DNA from: Mycobacterium sp. 1100029.7
Lineage (GTDB): Bacteria; Actinomycetota; Actinomycetes; Mycobacteriales; Mycobacteriaceae
Assembly (NCBI RefSeq): GCF_001665235.1
Contig: NZ_LZSC01000038.1
Location: 124,001 to 188,000, forward strand
Reading direction: 5' to 3'
Length of the DNA stretch: 64,000 bases
A program made the position numbers and the translations under genes. This document shows, piece by piece, positions 50,822-62,189 of this stretch; position 1 is the first letter of the stretch, and every line of letters begins with the position of its first letter. The notes beneath the pieces are model-generated. The model saw nothing but the letters and a program-made list of their open reading frames with translations. It was not told where the DNA came from and did no database searches.

Positions 50822-52927
50822 GTGGCACAGAAGGACGTGCTGACCGACCTCACCAAGGTCCGCAACATCGGCATCATGGCGCACATCGACGCTGGCAAGA
50901 CGACGACGACGGAGCGCATCCTCTACTACACCGGTATCAGCTACAAGATCGGTGAGGTCCACGATGGCGCAGCCACGATGGACTGGATGGAGCAGGAGCA
51001 AGAGCGGGGTATCACGATCACCTCGGCGGCGACCACCTGCTTCTGGAATGACAACCAGATCAACATCATCGACACTCCCGGGCACGTCGACTTCACCGTG
51101 GAGGTGGAGCGCAGCCTGCGGGTGCTCGACGGCGCCGTTGCCGTCTTCGACGGCAAGGAGGGTGTCGAGCCCCAGTCCGAGCAGGTCTGGCGTCAGGCCG
51201 ACAAGTACGACGTACCGCGGATCTGCTTCGTCAACAAGATGGACAAGATCGGCGCGGACTTCTACTTCTCGGTGAAGACGATGGAAGACCGGCTGGGCGC
51301 CAACGTCATCCCGATTCAGCTCCCCGTCGGTTCCGAAGGTGACTTCGCCGGCGTCGTCGACCTGGTCGAGATGAAGGCCAAGGTGTGGAGCTCGGAGGCC
51401 AAGCTCGGCGAGAAGTACGACGTCGTCGACATCCCGGCCGATCTGCAGGACAAGGCCGACGAGTACCGCACCAAGCTGCTCGAAGCCGTCGCCGAGACCG
51501 ACGAGGCGCTGCTCGAGAAGTACCTGGGCGGCGAAGAGTTGACCGTTGACGAGATCAAGGGCGCCATCCGCAAGCTGACCATCACCTCGGAGGCCTACCC
51601 GGTGCTCTGTGGTTCGGCGTTCAAGAACAAGGGCGTGCAGCCCATGCTCGACGCCGTCATCGACTACCTGCCCTCGCCGCTGGACGTTCCCGCGGCGGTC
51701 GGCCACGCGCCGGGCAAGGAGGACGAGGAGATCGTCCGCAAGCCGTCGACCGACGAGCCGTTCTCCGCGCTGGCGTTCAAGGTCGCCACGCACCCGTTCT
51801 TCGGCAAGCTGACCTACGTCCGGGTGTATTCCGGCAAGGTCGACTCCGGCAGCCAGGTCATCAACGCCACCAAGGGCAAGAAGGAGCGGCTGGGCAAGCT
51901 GTTCCAGATGCACTCCAACAAGGAGAACCCGGTGGAGACCGCGTCGGCGGGCCACATCTACGCGGTGATCGGCCTGAAGGACACCACCACCGGTGACACC
52001 CTGAGCGACCCGAACGAGCAGGTCGTGCTGGAGTCCATGACCTTCCCGGACCCCGTCATCGAAGTGGCCATCGAGCCCAAGACGAAGAGCGACCAGGAGA
52101 AGCTGTCGCTGTCGATTCAGAAGCTCGCCGAGGAGGACCCGACCTTCAAGGTGCACCAGGACTCCGAGACCGGCCAGACCGTCATCGGCGGGATGGGCGA
52201 ACTGCACCTGGACATCCTGGTGGACCGGATGCGCCGCGAGTTCAAGGTCGAGGCCAACGTCGGTAAGCCGCAGGTGGCCTACAAGGAGACCATCAAGCGG
52301 ATTGCGGAAAAGGTCGAGTTCACCCACAAAAAGCAGACCGGTGGCTCGGGCCAGTTCGCCAAGGTGCTGATCAACCTAGAGCCGTTCACCGGCGAAGACG
52401 GTGCCACCTACGAGTTCGAGAACAAGGTCACCGGTGGGCGCATCCCCCGGGAGTACATCCCGTCGGTGGACGCGGGCGCGCAGGACGCCATGCAGTACGG
52501 CGTGCTGGCCGGCTACCCGCTGGTGAACCTGAAGGTCACCTTGCTCGACGGTGCCTACCACGAGGTTGACTCCTCGGAAATGGCATTCAAGATCGCGGGT
52601 TCACAGGTGCTGAAAAAGGCTGCGCAGCAAGCCCAGCCGGTGATCCTCGAGCCGATCATGGCGGTCGAAGTGACCACACCCGAGGACTACATGGGTGACG
52701 TGATCGGTGACCTGAACTCCCGCCGTGGCCAGATTCAGGCCATGGAGGAGCGGGCTGGTGCGCGCGTCGTTCGGGCGCACGTGCCGCTGTCGGAGATGTT
52801 CGGCTATGTCGGCGACCTGCGGTCCAAGACTCAAGGCCGGGCGAACTACTCCATGGTGTTCGACTCGTACGCTGAGGTGCCTGCGAATGTCTCCAAGGAG
52901 ATCATCGCGAAGGCGACGGGCGAGTGA
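50822..52927 (+). CDS. fusA: Elongation factor G
   Basis: A 701-residue EF-G from GTG. The G1 motif is [15 protein letters not shown], switch I contains [12 protein letters not shown]3 is DTPGHVD and G4 NKMD. Domains II-V follow, including the tip-loop region of domain IV ([13 protein letters not shown]). EF-G catalyses translocation and, with RRF, ribosome recycling. Its 3' end is partly duplicated downstream (see repeat at 52907-52987). Confidence 0.98.
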   Translation: MAQKDVLTDLTKVRNIGIMAHIDAGKTTTTERILYYTGISYKIGEVHDGAATMDWMEQEQERGITITSAATTCFWNDNQINIIDTPGHVDFTVEVERSLRVLDGAVAVFDGKEGVEPQSEQVWRQADKYDVPRICFVNKMDKIGADFYFSVKTMEDRLGANVIPIQLPVGSEGDFAGVVDLVEMKAKVWSSEAKLGEKYDVVDIPADLQDKADEYRTKLLEAVAETDEALLEKYLGGEELTVDEIKGAIRKLTITSEAYPVLCGSAFKNKGVQPMLDAVIDYLPSPLDVPAAVGHAPGKEDEEIVRKPSTDEPFSALAFKVATHPFFGKLTYVRVYSGKVDSGSQVINATKGKKERLGKLFQMHSNKENPVETASAGHIYAVIGLKDTTTGDTLSDPNEQVVLESMTFPDPVIEVAIEPKTKSDQEKLSLSIQKLAEEDPTFKVHQDSETGQTVIGGMGELHLDILVDRMRREFKVEANVGKPQVAYKETIKRIAEKVEFTHKKQTGGSGQFAKVLINLEPFTGEDGATYEFENKVTGGRIPREYIPSVDAGAQDAMQYGVLAGYPLVNLKVTLLDGAYHEVDSSEMAFKIAGSQVLKKAAQQAQPVILEPIMAVEVTTPEDYMGDVIGDLNSRRGQIQAMEERAGARVVRAHVPLSEMFGYVGDLRSKTQGRANYSMVFDSYAEVPANVSKEIIAKATGE

Positions 52928-52987
52928 GTGTCAGCTCACGAGCTCGGAGTCGAGCAATGCGCCAAAGCGAAGGCGACGGGCGAGTGA
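52907..52987 (+). repeat. Duplicated fusA 3' end (21-bp direct repeat, 60-bp period)
   Basis: GCGAAGGCGACGGGCGAGTGA, the last 18 coding bases plus stop of fusA (52907-52927), recurs exactly at 52967-52987. Flanking AGCTC/GGAGT words are also shared. The second copy is outside the gene, so it looks like a partial tandem duplication in the fusA-tuf spacer. Confidence 0.8.
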
Positions 52988-53088
52988 ACACCAGCTCGGA
53001 GTAACCTGGCCCGGTTACCACCGCGGCACTTACAACAACATCAACACTGCTTTAACCAAAGCACCAACAAGTCCAGGAGGACACAGAA

Positions 53089-54279
<1,191 letters not shown>

Positions 54280-54290
54280 CACCACCGCGC

Positions 54291-54326
54291 AAGGCCCGGA
54301 TTGCCGATTTCGGCGGTCCGGGCCTT
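54291..54326. terminator. Terminator after tuf
   Basis: AAGGCCCGGA (54291-54300) pairs with TCCGGGCCTT (54317-54326), with an inner GCCGA/TCGGC stem. There is only a short T-run, but it is placed 12 bases after the tuf stop, as expected for the end of the str operon. Confidence 0.85.
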
Positions 54327-54416
54327 CGTGCGTTGTCAGTGCGTTTTCACCGCCGCAGAAGCTGCATACCTGGTCAGCGAATTTCCGGTAAGATCTGTCG
54401 AGTCAAGTCTGAAATT

Positions 54417-54439
54417 GACGGTCGGGGAATTTGACCGTC
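54417..54439. promoter_or_regulatory. Inverted repeat upstream of the PE gene
   Basis: GACGGTC (54417-54423), a 9-base spacer and GACCGTC (54433-54439) precede the PE start by 22 bases and flank an AATTT core. It could be an operator or a leader hairpin; no regulator is adjacent. Confidence 0.45.
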
Positions 54440-54461
54440 GCGGCCTGGCCGGGAGGTTCGG

Positions 54462-55244
54462 ATGTCGTTCGTGAATGCGACGCCGGAGTATGTGGCGGCC
54501 GCGGCATCAGATCTTGCAAAAATCGGGTCCGCCATCAATTACGCCAACTCCGCGGCATCGGGCGCGACCCAGGCCGTCGAGGCCGCCGGCGCCGACACGG
54601 TGTCGACGAGCATCTCGCAGTTGTTCGGCTTACACGCCCAGGCCTACCAGGCCATCAGTGCACAGGCGGCGCTGTTCCACCAGCAATTCGTCCAGCTGAT
54701 GAACGATGGCGCTACCGGGTATGCCGACACCGAGGTGGTCAACGCCGCGCCGCTGCAGGCCGGCCCGCAGGCCGTGATCGGTGCTTCCGCCACCCACGCG
54801 TTGAGCGCCCAGCCCGCGATCGGCGCTGCGGCACAAGCAGGTTCGGTGGCGTCCGGTGTGCCGGTGGCCGCCGCCGTGTCCCCGAGCACCGCGACGCCGG
54901 GTGCCGTGGCGGCCGCGACGGCTCCGGCCGCGGCGACCGTGACCCCGATGTCCGCGACCACCGCCTCGATGGCGGCGGCAGCACCCGCGGGTTCGCCCGG
55001 CCCCGCCACGACGGCCACCTCGACGCAACCGCAGACACCGGGCTACGCCCCCGCCGGGGCTCCCGCCGCGGCGCAGGACGTCGCGGGTCCGGTCAGCGCC
55101 TCGACCGCCCCGATCGATGCCGAAGCCGCGGGACTTTCCTCGGCCGGCATGCTGCCGGCGGCGATGCCGACCGCGTCCAGTGGCCCGGCTACGCCGCCCC
55201 CGGCGTCTCCCAACAAGGGCCGCTCGCCGGCACCGTCGCGCTGA
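54462..55244 (+). CDS. PE-family protein with Ala/Pro/Thr-rich C-terminus
   Basis: A 260-residue PE protein. The PE domain occupies residues 1-95, with Pro8-Glu9 (MSFVNATPEY), the helical hairpin typical of the family (LFGLHAQAYQAISAQAALFHQQF), and the type VII secretion motif YxxxE as Y87ADTE91. The remaining 165 residues are low-complexity Ala/Pro/Thr/Ser sequence without Gly-Gly repeats, so it is not PGRS. PE proteins normally pair with a PPE partner and are exported by ESX systems, often ESX-5; no PPE gene is adjacent. GGGAGG precedes the ATG. I recall no PE gene at this place in M. tuberculosis. Confidence 0.92.
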   Translation: MSFVNATPEYVAAAASDLAKIGSAINYANSAASGATQAVEAAGADTVSTSISQLFGLHAQAYQAISAQAALFHQQFVQLMNDGATGYADTEVVNAAPLQAGPQAVIGASATHALSAQPAIGAAAQAGSVASGVPVAAAVSPSTATPGAVAAATAPAAATVTPMSATTASMAAAAPAGSPGPATTATSTQPQTPGYAPAGAPAAAQDVAGPVSASTAPIDAEAAGLSSAGMLPAAMPTASSGPATPPPASPNKGRSPAPSR

Positions 55245-55339
55245 CCGCCTGGGCTGATGCCCGGACGCGGTTTGCCCCTATGGCGCCCGCGACAGCGTTA
55301 ATCTGACACGAGCTTCCCGGGCGAGGTGAGGAGAGACAC

Positions 55340-56164
55340 GTGTTGGCGCGCTATCTGAAGACCCAGTTGGTGGTTTTGCTGTGCGGTGGTTTGGTCGGCC
55401 CGATCTTTCTGGTCGTCTACTTCACGCTCGGCCTGGGCAGTTTGCTGCAATGGATGTTCTATGTCGGTCTGCTGATCACCGTGGCCGACGTCCTGATCGC
55501 GCTCGCGCTGACCAACTACGGCGCGAAGTCGGCGGCCAAGTCGGCGTTGCTCGAGCAGCATGGTGTGCTGGCACTGGCGCAGATCACCGGGCTTTCCGAG
55601 ACGGGAACCCGGATCAATGACCAGCCGCTGGTGAAGGTCGACCTGCACATCGCCGGGCCGGGCTTCACGCCGTTCGACAGCCAGGATCGGGTGATCGCCA
55701 ACGTCACCCGGCTGGGCAACCTCACCGCGCGAAAGCTGGTCGTCCTGCTCGACCCCACCACGCAGGAATACCAGATCGATTGGGAGCGAAGCGCTTTGGT
55801 CAATGGCCTGGTACCCGCACAGTTCACCGTGGCCGAAGACAACCGCACTTATGACCTCAGCGGGCAAGCCGGGCCGCTGATGGAGATCCTGCAGATTCTC
55901 AAGGACAACAACGTCCCGCTCAACCGGATGGTCGATATCCGGTCAAACCCCGCGCTGCGTCAGCAGATTCAAGCGGTGGTGCGCCGCGCGGCCGAGCAGG
56001 CGTCGGCCGCGCAGGCCGCACCTGCCGGGGCGACGTCGGTGGTCACTCCGCCGCAACCGTCGATCGCCGAGCGGCTCCAACAGCTCGAAGCGCTGCGCGC
56101 CGGCGGCGCTTTGACCGACGAGGAATACAACGCCCGGCGCACCCAGATCATCTCGGAGATCTAA
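55340..56164 (+). CDS. Membrane protein with C-terminal SHOCT motif (Rv0686-like)
   Basis: A 274-residue protein. Two transmembrane segments lie near residues 8-30 and 34-56. A soluble beta-rich region (about 70-165) follows, then an Ala/Gln-rich linker. The short C-terminal oligomerisation motif is SIAERLQQLEALRAGGALTDEEYNARRTQIISEI, which is the SHOCT pattern. Function is unknown. The start at 55340 has GAGGTGAGGAGAG upstream. In M. tuberculosis a membrane protein of this kind follows tuf directly; here a PE gene intervenes. Confidence 0.82.
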   Translation: MLARYLKTQLVVLLCGGLVGPIFLVVYFTLGLGSLLQWMFYVGLLITVADVLIALALTNYGAKSAAKSALLEQHGVLALAQITGLSETGTRINDQPLVKVDLHIAGPGFTPFDSQDRVIANVTRLGNLTARKLVVLLDPTTQEYQIDWERSALVNGLVPAQFTVAEDNRTYDLSGQAGPLMEILQILKDNNVPLNRMVDIRSNPALRQQIQAVVRRAAEQASAAQAAPAGATSVVTPPQPSIAERLQQLEALRAGGALTDEEYNARRTQIISEI

Positions 56165-56216
56165 GCTCGGCTCGCCGCCTGAGCCGAGTTAGAACACGTT
56201 TCAGTTCCGCTGCTAG

Positions 56217-57071
<855 letters not shown>

Positions 57072-57096
57072 GTGCTCCGCATGCTATGAACTCCAC

Positions 57097-58269
57097 GTGA
57101 GCAATAACGGAATCGTGATCGTCGGGGGTGGGCTCGCCGCTGCCCGCACGGCCGAGCAATTGCGTCGATCGGAATACGCCGGGCCCGTCACGATCGTCAG
57201 CGACGAGGTGCACATACCCTACGACCGGCCGCCGCTGTCCAAGGAAGTGCTGCGCAAAGAGGTCGACGACGTCGCCCTCAAACCACGCGAGTTCTACGAC
57301 GAGAAGGACATCACGCTGCGTCTGGGGGCCGCGGCCACCAGTCTGGACACCACCGCGCAGACGCTGACGCTCTCCGACGGGACGGTGCTCGGCTACGACG
57401 AGCTGGTGATCGCAACGGGGTTGGTGCCGCGGCGGATTCCGGCGTTCCCGGACCTCGACGGCATTCGGGTGCTGCGGTCGTTCGACGAGAGCATGGCCCT
57501 GCGAGAGCACGCCGGCAAGGCGCAGCACGCCGTGGTGGTCGGGGCCGGCTTCATCGGTTGTGAGGTCGCCGCGAGCCTGCGCAGCCTCGGGGTCGACGTG
57601 GTGCTGGTGGAACCGCAACCGACGCCGCTGGCCTCGGTACTCGGTGAACAGATCGGTGAACTGGTGACGCGGCTGCATCGTGACGAAGGTGTCGATGTGC
57701 GAACCGGCATCGGCGTTGCCGAAGTGCGCGGGGAGGGACACGTGGAGACGGTAGTGCTCACCGACGGCACCGAGCTGGCCACCGATATGGTGGTCGTCGG
57801 TATCGGGTCACGTCCGGCCACCGAATGGCTGCAGGGCAGTGGCGTCGAGGTCGACAACGGCGTCATCTGCGACGAGGCCGGCCGCACCAGTGCGCCAAAC
57901 GTATGGGCGCTCGGTGATGTCGCTTCCTGGCGTGACGCGACGGGACATCAAGCCCGCGTGGAACATTGGAGCAATGTCGCCGACCAGGCCCGCGTCGTGG
58001 TACCGGCGATGCTTGGCGAAGAGGTGCCCGATGTCACGGTGGTGCCGTACTTCTGGAGCGACCAGTACGACGTCAAGATCCAGTGCCTGGGCGAGCCGGA
58101 AGCCACCGACATCGTGCATCTGGTCGAAGACGACGGCCGCAAGTTCCTGGCCTATTACGAGCGCGACGGGGTAGTGGTCGGCGTGGTCGGCGGCGGCATG
58201 CCTGGCAAGGTCATGAAGGCCCGCGGCAAAATCGCTGCGGCAACACCCATTTCGGAACTGCTGGGCTGA
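57097..58269 (+). CDS. FAD-dependent ferredoxin/rubredoxin reductase-type oxidoreductase (Rv0688-like)
   Basis: A 390-residue two-dinucleotide-fold flavoprotein from GTG. VIVGGGLAAARTAEQLRRSEYAGPVTIVSDE binds FAD, and the RPPLSKEVL block is conserved. VVVGAGFIGCEVAASLRSLGVDVVLVE binds NAD(P)H, and VWALGDVASWRD binds FAD again. The C-terminal reductase domain contains WSDQYDVKIQCLGEPEATD. Relatives feed electrons from NAD(P)H to ferredoxins of P450 systems. It follows the mycofactocin SDR by 25 bases, suggesting a shared electron-transfer pathway; that is inference. Confidence 0.92.
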   Translation: MSNNGIVIVGGGLAAARTAEQLRRSEYAGPVTIVSDEVHIPYDRPPLSKEVLRKEVDDVALKPREFYDEKDITLRLGAAATSLDTTAQTLTLSDGTVLGYDELVIATGLVPRRIPAFPDLDGIRVLRSFDESMALREHAGKAQHAVVVGAGFIGCEVAASLRSLGVDVVLVEPQPTPLASVLGEQIGELVTRLHRDEGVDVRTGIGVAEVRGEGHVETVVLTDGTELATDMVVVGIGSRPATEWLQGSGVEVDNGVICDEAGRTSAPNVWALGDVASWRDATGHQARVEHWSNVADQARVVVPAMLGEEVPDVTVVPYFWSDQYDVKIQCLGEPEATDIVHLVEDDGRKFLAYYERDGVVVGVVGGGMPGKVMKARGKIAAATPISELLG

Positions 58270-58275
58270 CACGTC

Positions 58276-59265
58276 ATGGCCCGGGTGGCGGTCCTTGACG
58301 ATTACGCCGGTGTGGCCCTCGAGCTCGCCGACTGGTCGCCGGTGCAAAGCCGATCGCAGGTCACGGTCTTCGACCGGCACCTCTCCGAAGCCGAGGCGGC
58401 CGAGGCCCTGCGGCCGTTCGACGTGATCTGCACCGTTCGTGAGCGAATGGCACTGCCGCGGACGTTGATCGAGCGCTTGCCGAACCTCAAACTGATCACC
58501 ATCGTCGGCATGAGTCTGCCGAACCTGGATATGGCCGCCGCTACCGAACACGGTGTGCTGGTTGCGCATTCAGACTTCACCAACCCGCGCTTCAGCTCAG
58601 TCCGCGACGCCACCCCGGAACTGGCCTGGGGTTTGCTGATTGCGACGGTGCGCAACCTGGCCGACGAGCATCGGCGGATGCGCGACGGTGGCTGGCAGAG
58701 CAGCGTCGGCATGACGCTTGCCGGCAAGACGCTCGGACTGCTGGGTTTGGGCCGGACTGGCAAGCGAATGGCCGAGTACGCCAACGTGTTCGGCATGGAC
58801 GTCATCGCGTGGAGTCAGAATCTCACCGACGAGACGGCCGTAGCGGCCGGCGCGCGCCGGGTCAACAAAGCGGCGCTGTTCGAGAACTCGGATGTGGTCT
58901 CCATCCATCTGGTGCTCTCCGAGCGGACCCGGGGTTTGGTCGGCGAGGCCGAGCTCGCGTTGATGCGCCCGCATGGCTATCTGATCAACACCTCAAGGGG
59001 CCCGATCGTCGACGAGGCGGCACTGATCGCCGCGCTGCGAGACGGTCGGCTGGCCGGTGCCGGCCTCGACGTGTTCGACGTCGAACCGCCCGCGCCCGAC
59101 CATCCGCTGCGCAGCTTGCCGAACGTGACATTGTCGCCACACCTGGGATATGTCACCCGCGAAATGCTGGCCGCCTTCTATGCCGACAGCATCGAAGCCG
59201 TGGTGGCCTACCTGGACGGATCGCCAATCCGGATCGCCAACCCCGATGCGGCGCAAGCACTTTGA
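58276..59265 (+). CDS. D-isomer-specific 2-hydroxyacid dehydrogenase family protein
   Basis: A 329-residue protein of the formate/glycerate dehydrogenase family. The NAD motif is GKTLGLLGLGRTGKRMAEYANVFGMDVIAW. LINTSRGPIVDEAALIAALRDGRLAGAGLDVFDVEP carries the catalytic Arg and Glu region, and LSPHLGYVTREM the catalytic His. It starts six bases after the reductase stop, so it is in the same operon. I do not recall this gene here in M. tuberculosis; a similar one (serA2, Rv0728c) lies elsewhere. The oxo/hydroxy acid substrate is unknown. Confidence 0.9.
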   Translation: MARVAVLDDYAGVALELADWSPVQSRSQVTVFDRHLSEAEAAEALRPFDVICTVRERMALPRTLIERLPNLKLITIVGMSLPNLDMAAATEHGVLVAHSDFTNPRFSSVRDATPELAWGLLIATVRNLADEHRRMRDGGWQSSVGMTLAGKTLGLLGLGRTGKRMAEYANVFGMDVIAWSQNLTDETAVAAGARRVNKAALFENSDVVSIHLVLSERTRGLVGEAELALMRPHGYLINTSRGPIVDEAALIAALRDGRLAGAGLDVFDVEPPAPDHPLRSLPNVTLSPHLGYVTREMLAAFYADSIEAVVAYLDGSPIRIANPDAAQAL

Positions 59266-59272
59266 CCGTCGC

Positions 59273-60550
59273 CTAGAACTCGCCCAAATAGAAGCGCGCA
59301 CCCTGATCGTCGGTGCACTCGGCGCTGACGCCGTAGGGCTGCCGGGACGGCTGGGCCAGCACCGTCCCGCCGGCTTCGCGGACCCGCGCGACCGCGTCGT
59401 CGATATCAGCCACGGTCCACATCGGCACCGTGACCGGACGGCGGCTGCCGCCGGCGGCGCCGGCCATCGGATGCGTGCCCAGTATCTGCCAGCCGTCGGC
59501 CACCCGGCCGGGCTCGAAAGTCCACCGCAGCAGCCGGCCGTAGAAATCGCGGAACCCGGCCGCCTCCGGCACCTCGTAGGTCACGTAGGACAGCTCGCCG
59601 GGTCCAGAGCCGTTGATTTCCGGTCGCTTTCGGCCGGCGGTGGGTTGGTGAACCGCGAACGCTGCGCCCTGCGGGTCGGTGGCGTCGAGTACGACGCCGT
59701 ACTCGGTCTGCCGAATTTCGCCCGGGGTGCCGCCGGCCTGCGAGATCGCGGTGCGCGCCGCTGCCACGTCCTCGACGGCATAGCAGCAGAACAGTGTCGC
59801 GGGTTGGTCGGTCGCGACGATGCCGGTCGGCACGTCGGTGTTCGTCACTTGATGCGAGACCGGGTCGTAGGTCCAGCCCAGGACGTGGCCGTAGAACGCG
59901 GCCGCCCGTTCGGCGTCCGGGGTCCACACCGACACGTATCCGATGTCGCCGTGGCGAATGCCGGCCGCGGGTACGGCCGCCGGTCCGGACAGCATCCAGC
60001 GGTGACCGAACGGGTCGATGATCGTCGCGTTGCGCGATCCGTAGCTCTCGTAGATCCCCCGTTCGACGGTGGCGCCGCGTTCGCGCGCCTGGCTCAGGGC
60101 CGCATCGGTGTCGTCGACATGCAACATCAGGCTGACCGAAACAGCTTTCGGCGTAGGAGCTTTCAATCCGAGCTCCGGATACTCGTCGGCCAGGTACAGC
60201 ACGCCGTCCCCGATCGCGAGCTCGGCATGGCCGATGCGGCGGTCATCCATGACGACGGCTTCACCCACCACCACAGCGCCCAACGCCGCGGTGTACCAGT
60301 CGATGGCCGCGCGGGCGTTCGCCACGCTCAAATACGGTAGTGCCGCCGGCCGTGGCGTCGCGGGGCGCGCGGCGGGTTCGGTCAACTCGGCGATGGCGCT
60401 GGTGGTGCCGCTCATGACAACTCCTTCCGGGACGGACAATGCGGATTCCAGTTGCCGGCGCAGGCGCGCGGCAAAAGCCGGATCAGGTTGCACCGGAAGG
60501 TCATCGGCGCGCAGCACGCGGAACGGATCCGAGTCATCGGGTGCGGTCAC
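59273..60550 (-). CDS. Triple VOC (glyoxalase/bleomycin-resistance) domain protein linked to an ECF sigma factor
   Basis: A 425-residue protein from GTG. A short N-terminal segment (DPFRVLRADDLPVQPDPAFAARLRRQLESALS) precedes three VOC modules. The first spans about residues 55-170 (ALPYLSVANARAAIDWYTAALGAVVVGEAVV), the second about 180-290 (YVSVWTPDAERAAAFYGHVLGWTYDP) and the third about 300-425 (SYVTYEVPEAAGFRDFYGRLLRWTFEPGRVADGW). VOC domains bind metals or small electrophilic molecules. Its GTG overlaps the sigma factor's TGA (GTGA), so the two form a unit. It could be a detoxification target or a sensor for the sigma factor. Confidence 0.85.
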   Translation of the reverse strand: MTAPDDSDPFRVLRADDLPVQPDPAFAARLRRQLESALSVPEGVVMSGTTSAIAELTEPAARPATPRPAALPYLSVANARAAIDWYTAALGAVVVGEAVVMDDRRIGHAELAIGDGVLYLADEYPELGLKAPTPKAVSVSLMLHVDDTDAALSQARERGATVERGIYESYGSRNATIIDPFGHRWMLSGPAAVPAAGIRHGDIGYVSVWTPDAERAAAFYGHVLGWTYDPVSHQVTNTDVPTGIVATDQPATLFCCYAVEDVAAARTAISQAGGTPGEIRQTEYGVVLDATDPQGAAFAVHQPTAGRKRPEINGSGPGELSYVTYEVPEAAGFRDFYGRLLRWTFEPGRVADGWQILGTHPMAGAAGGSRRPVTVPMWTVADIDDAVARVREAGGTVLAQPSRQPYGVSAECTDDQGARFYLGEF

Positions 60551-61068
60551 GACAGGCCCCCTTCCGGATAGTGCTTTTTGAACGCGCGGCGCGCCCGCAC
60601 CAGTAATGCCTCGGTGGCGTGCACGGTGCGCCCGAGCAGCGCGGCGCATTCGCCGACGCTGCAGTCGTCCATGTAGCGCAGCACCAGTACCGTGCGGTGC
60701 GGTTCGGACAGCCGGGTGAGTACCGCTTCGGCGATCATCCGATCCAGCTCGGCGTCCCAGTCGTCGGTCACGTCTAACGGTTCCGGCGGTTCGGCCACCG
60801 GCACGGTGACCCGGTCCGGGCCGCGTCGGTAGTGGTCGGCCAGCTTGTGCCGGGCGACGCCGAGCAGCCACGGAATCGAGACCGGCGGCGGCTCGGCCTT
60901 GCGCGCGGCATCCATTGCCGCCAGGAAGGTCTCCGACGTCAGGTCTTCGGCCGCACCGCGATCGCCGCAGCGCCGGACGAAATACCCGTACACCACCGGC
61001 AACGCGTCGTCGTAGAGCGCCAAAAGCGCGCGTCGAGCGTCGGATTGGTGCTCCGCTTCGGCGCTCAC
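60547..61068 (-). CDS. ECF-type RNA polymerase sigma factor
   Basis: A 173-residue ECF sigma factor. Region 2 is DALPVVYGYFVRRCGDRGAAEDLTSETFLAAMDAAR...SIPWLLGVARHKLADHYRR. Region 4 is RLSEPHRTVLVLRYMDDCSVGECAALLGRTVHATEALLVRARRAFKKHY. GTG at 61068 is a likely start, but the ribosome site is poor and in-frame codons continue up to 61173. No anti-sigma gene is adjacent; the partner is the triple-VOC protein. I recall no sigma gene at this place in M. tuberculosis. ECF subgroup not assigned. Confidence 0.85.
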   Translation of the reverse strand: MSAEAEHQSDARRALLALYDDALPVVYGYFVRRCGDRGAAEDLTSETFLAAMDAARKAEPPPVSIPWLLGVARHKLADHYRRGPDRVTVPVAEPPEPLDVTDDWDAELDRMIAEAVLTRLSEPHRTVLVLRYMDDCSVGECAALLGRTVHATEALLVRARRAFKKHYPEGGLS

Positions 61069-61136
61069 ATCCTTATCGTCGCCGCGGGGACCGAAACTCC
61101 GACGGTTTGGGCGAAAATTTTTCTCGCGGTGTCCCG

Positions 61137-62189
61137 CTATTGCCAATTCACCGGTGGACCGTGCGCATGGCATTCGCCCAGCACCGCCAGCTCGCCGCCC
61201 GGCCAGCAGCGGGCCCGCACCAGAAACTTGAGCGGACCACCGGGCCCGTCACGCGCCGGCTCCATCGTCAGGTGCGCGAACGGGGAGGCCGTGTCGGCGT
61301 GTGCCGCTAACGAATCGACGCCGGCGCGCACGCCGGCGCGTTGTTCCTGGGACAGGTATTGCCAGGTGATCGAATGCCACAGCACGGTCAACGCGCCGTC
61401 GGCCAGGGTCAGGCCGGCGACCGCGTCGGCCGCCGTCTGCTGCACCAGGTGCGCCGGTACCTTGCGGGCGACCGCGATGGCGCCGCGCAGTCGCCGCAAC
61501 CGGGCGGCCTGGTCGGGCCACACGTAGCTCAGCGCGGTCATCTCGCCGTCGACACCGGTGACGTCCAGGGGAGCGATGTCGAAACCGCGTCGTTCGACGA
61601 TGTGCACCGAGCCGGTCGGTGGCAACCGGCCATGCCATGCCTCGTCGATGATCACCGGCGAGTCTTTCGGGCCCCACTGTCCGCCGTGGTAGCGGTAGTG
61701 GTACCGGTCGGCACGTAGGTTCAGTCCAGCACTTGACCCGAACTCGAAAAGCCGTATGGGTAGCTGTGTTTCGTGATTGACACGCAACAGTGCACCGATC
61801 AGTGCGGCCGACCGGCCCACTTCGTTGGTCTGTGGTGGCTGGTGCAGCGCGGCGCGCAGCGACTCGGCGTGGTCGGTCGCGGCGACGGTGATCTGCGGCC
61901 ATGCGTCTGCGGCGTGCCAGGTGCCGCCGGTGCTGGGATACCAGCGGCGCAACGCCGCCGCACGGCCGTCGAGGACCAGCCGGTGCAAGCCGCCCAGCAG
62001 TCGCAGCGGTACCGCTTCGCGCGCCGGGTCGTCTTCGTGGCCGGACAGGATCGCCGCGAAGATGCCGCCGGTTTCGACGTCGGTGGCCACCAACTCGAAC
62101 AGCTCGTCGTACATCGTCGAGCCCGATGCGCCGCAGAACCGGCCCTGCGCGCGCAGGGTGTGCAGCAGATGGTCGTTGCCGGCGTTCAG
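61137..62189 (-). CDS. DUF2332 family protein (Rv0690c-like), possible CTG start
   Basis: A DUF2332 protein of about 350 residues. The family's N-terminal block ([33 protein letters not shown]) is intact but begins upstream of the first ATG (62114). No in-frame ATG, GTG or TTG exists between that block and the mftR stop. CTG at 62189 is in frame and overlaps the mftR TGA as CTGA, which would give the usual family length. [20 protein letters not shown] and [16 protein letters not shown] are conserved regions. Function unknown. It is downstream of, and coupled to, mftR. Confidence 0.75.
   Translation of the reverse strand: MNAGNDHLLHTLRAQGRFCGASGSTMYDELFELVATDVETGGIFAAILSGHEDDPAREAVPLRLLGGLHRLVLDGRAAALRRWYPSTGGTWHAADAWPQITVAATDHAESLRAALHQPPQTNEVGRSAALIGALLRVNHETQLPIRLFEFGSSAGLNLRADRYHYRYHGGQWGPKDSPVIIDEAWHGRLPPTGSVHIVERRGFDIAPLDVTGVDGEMTALSYVWPDQAARLRRLRGAIAVARKVPAHLVQQTAADAVAGLTLADGALTVLWHSITWQYLSQEQRAGVRAGVDSLAAHADTASPFAHLTMEPARDGPGGPLKFLVRARCWPGGELAVLGECHAHGPPVNWQ

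Noticed and set aside
59273..60871. A 532-codon minus-strand frame joining sigma-factor and VOC sequence
   Set aside because: The first 107 codons are the wrong frame of the ECF sigma gene; GTG 60550 with GTGA overlap is the natural start.
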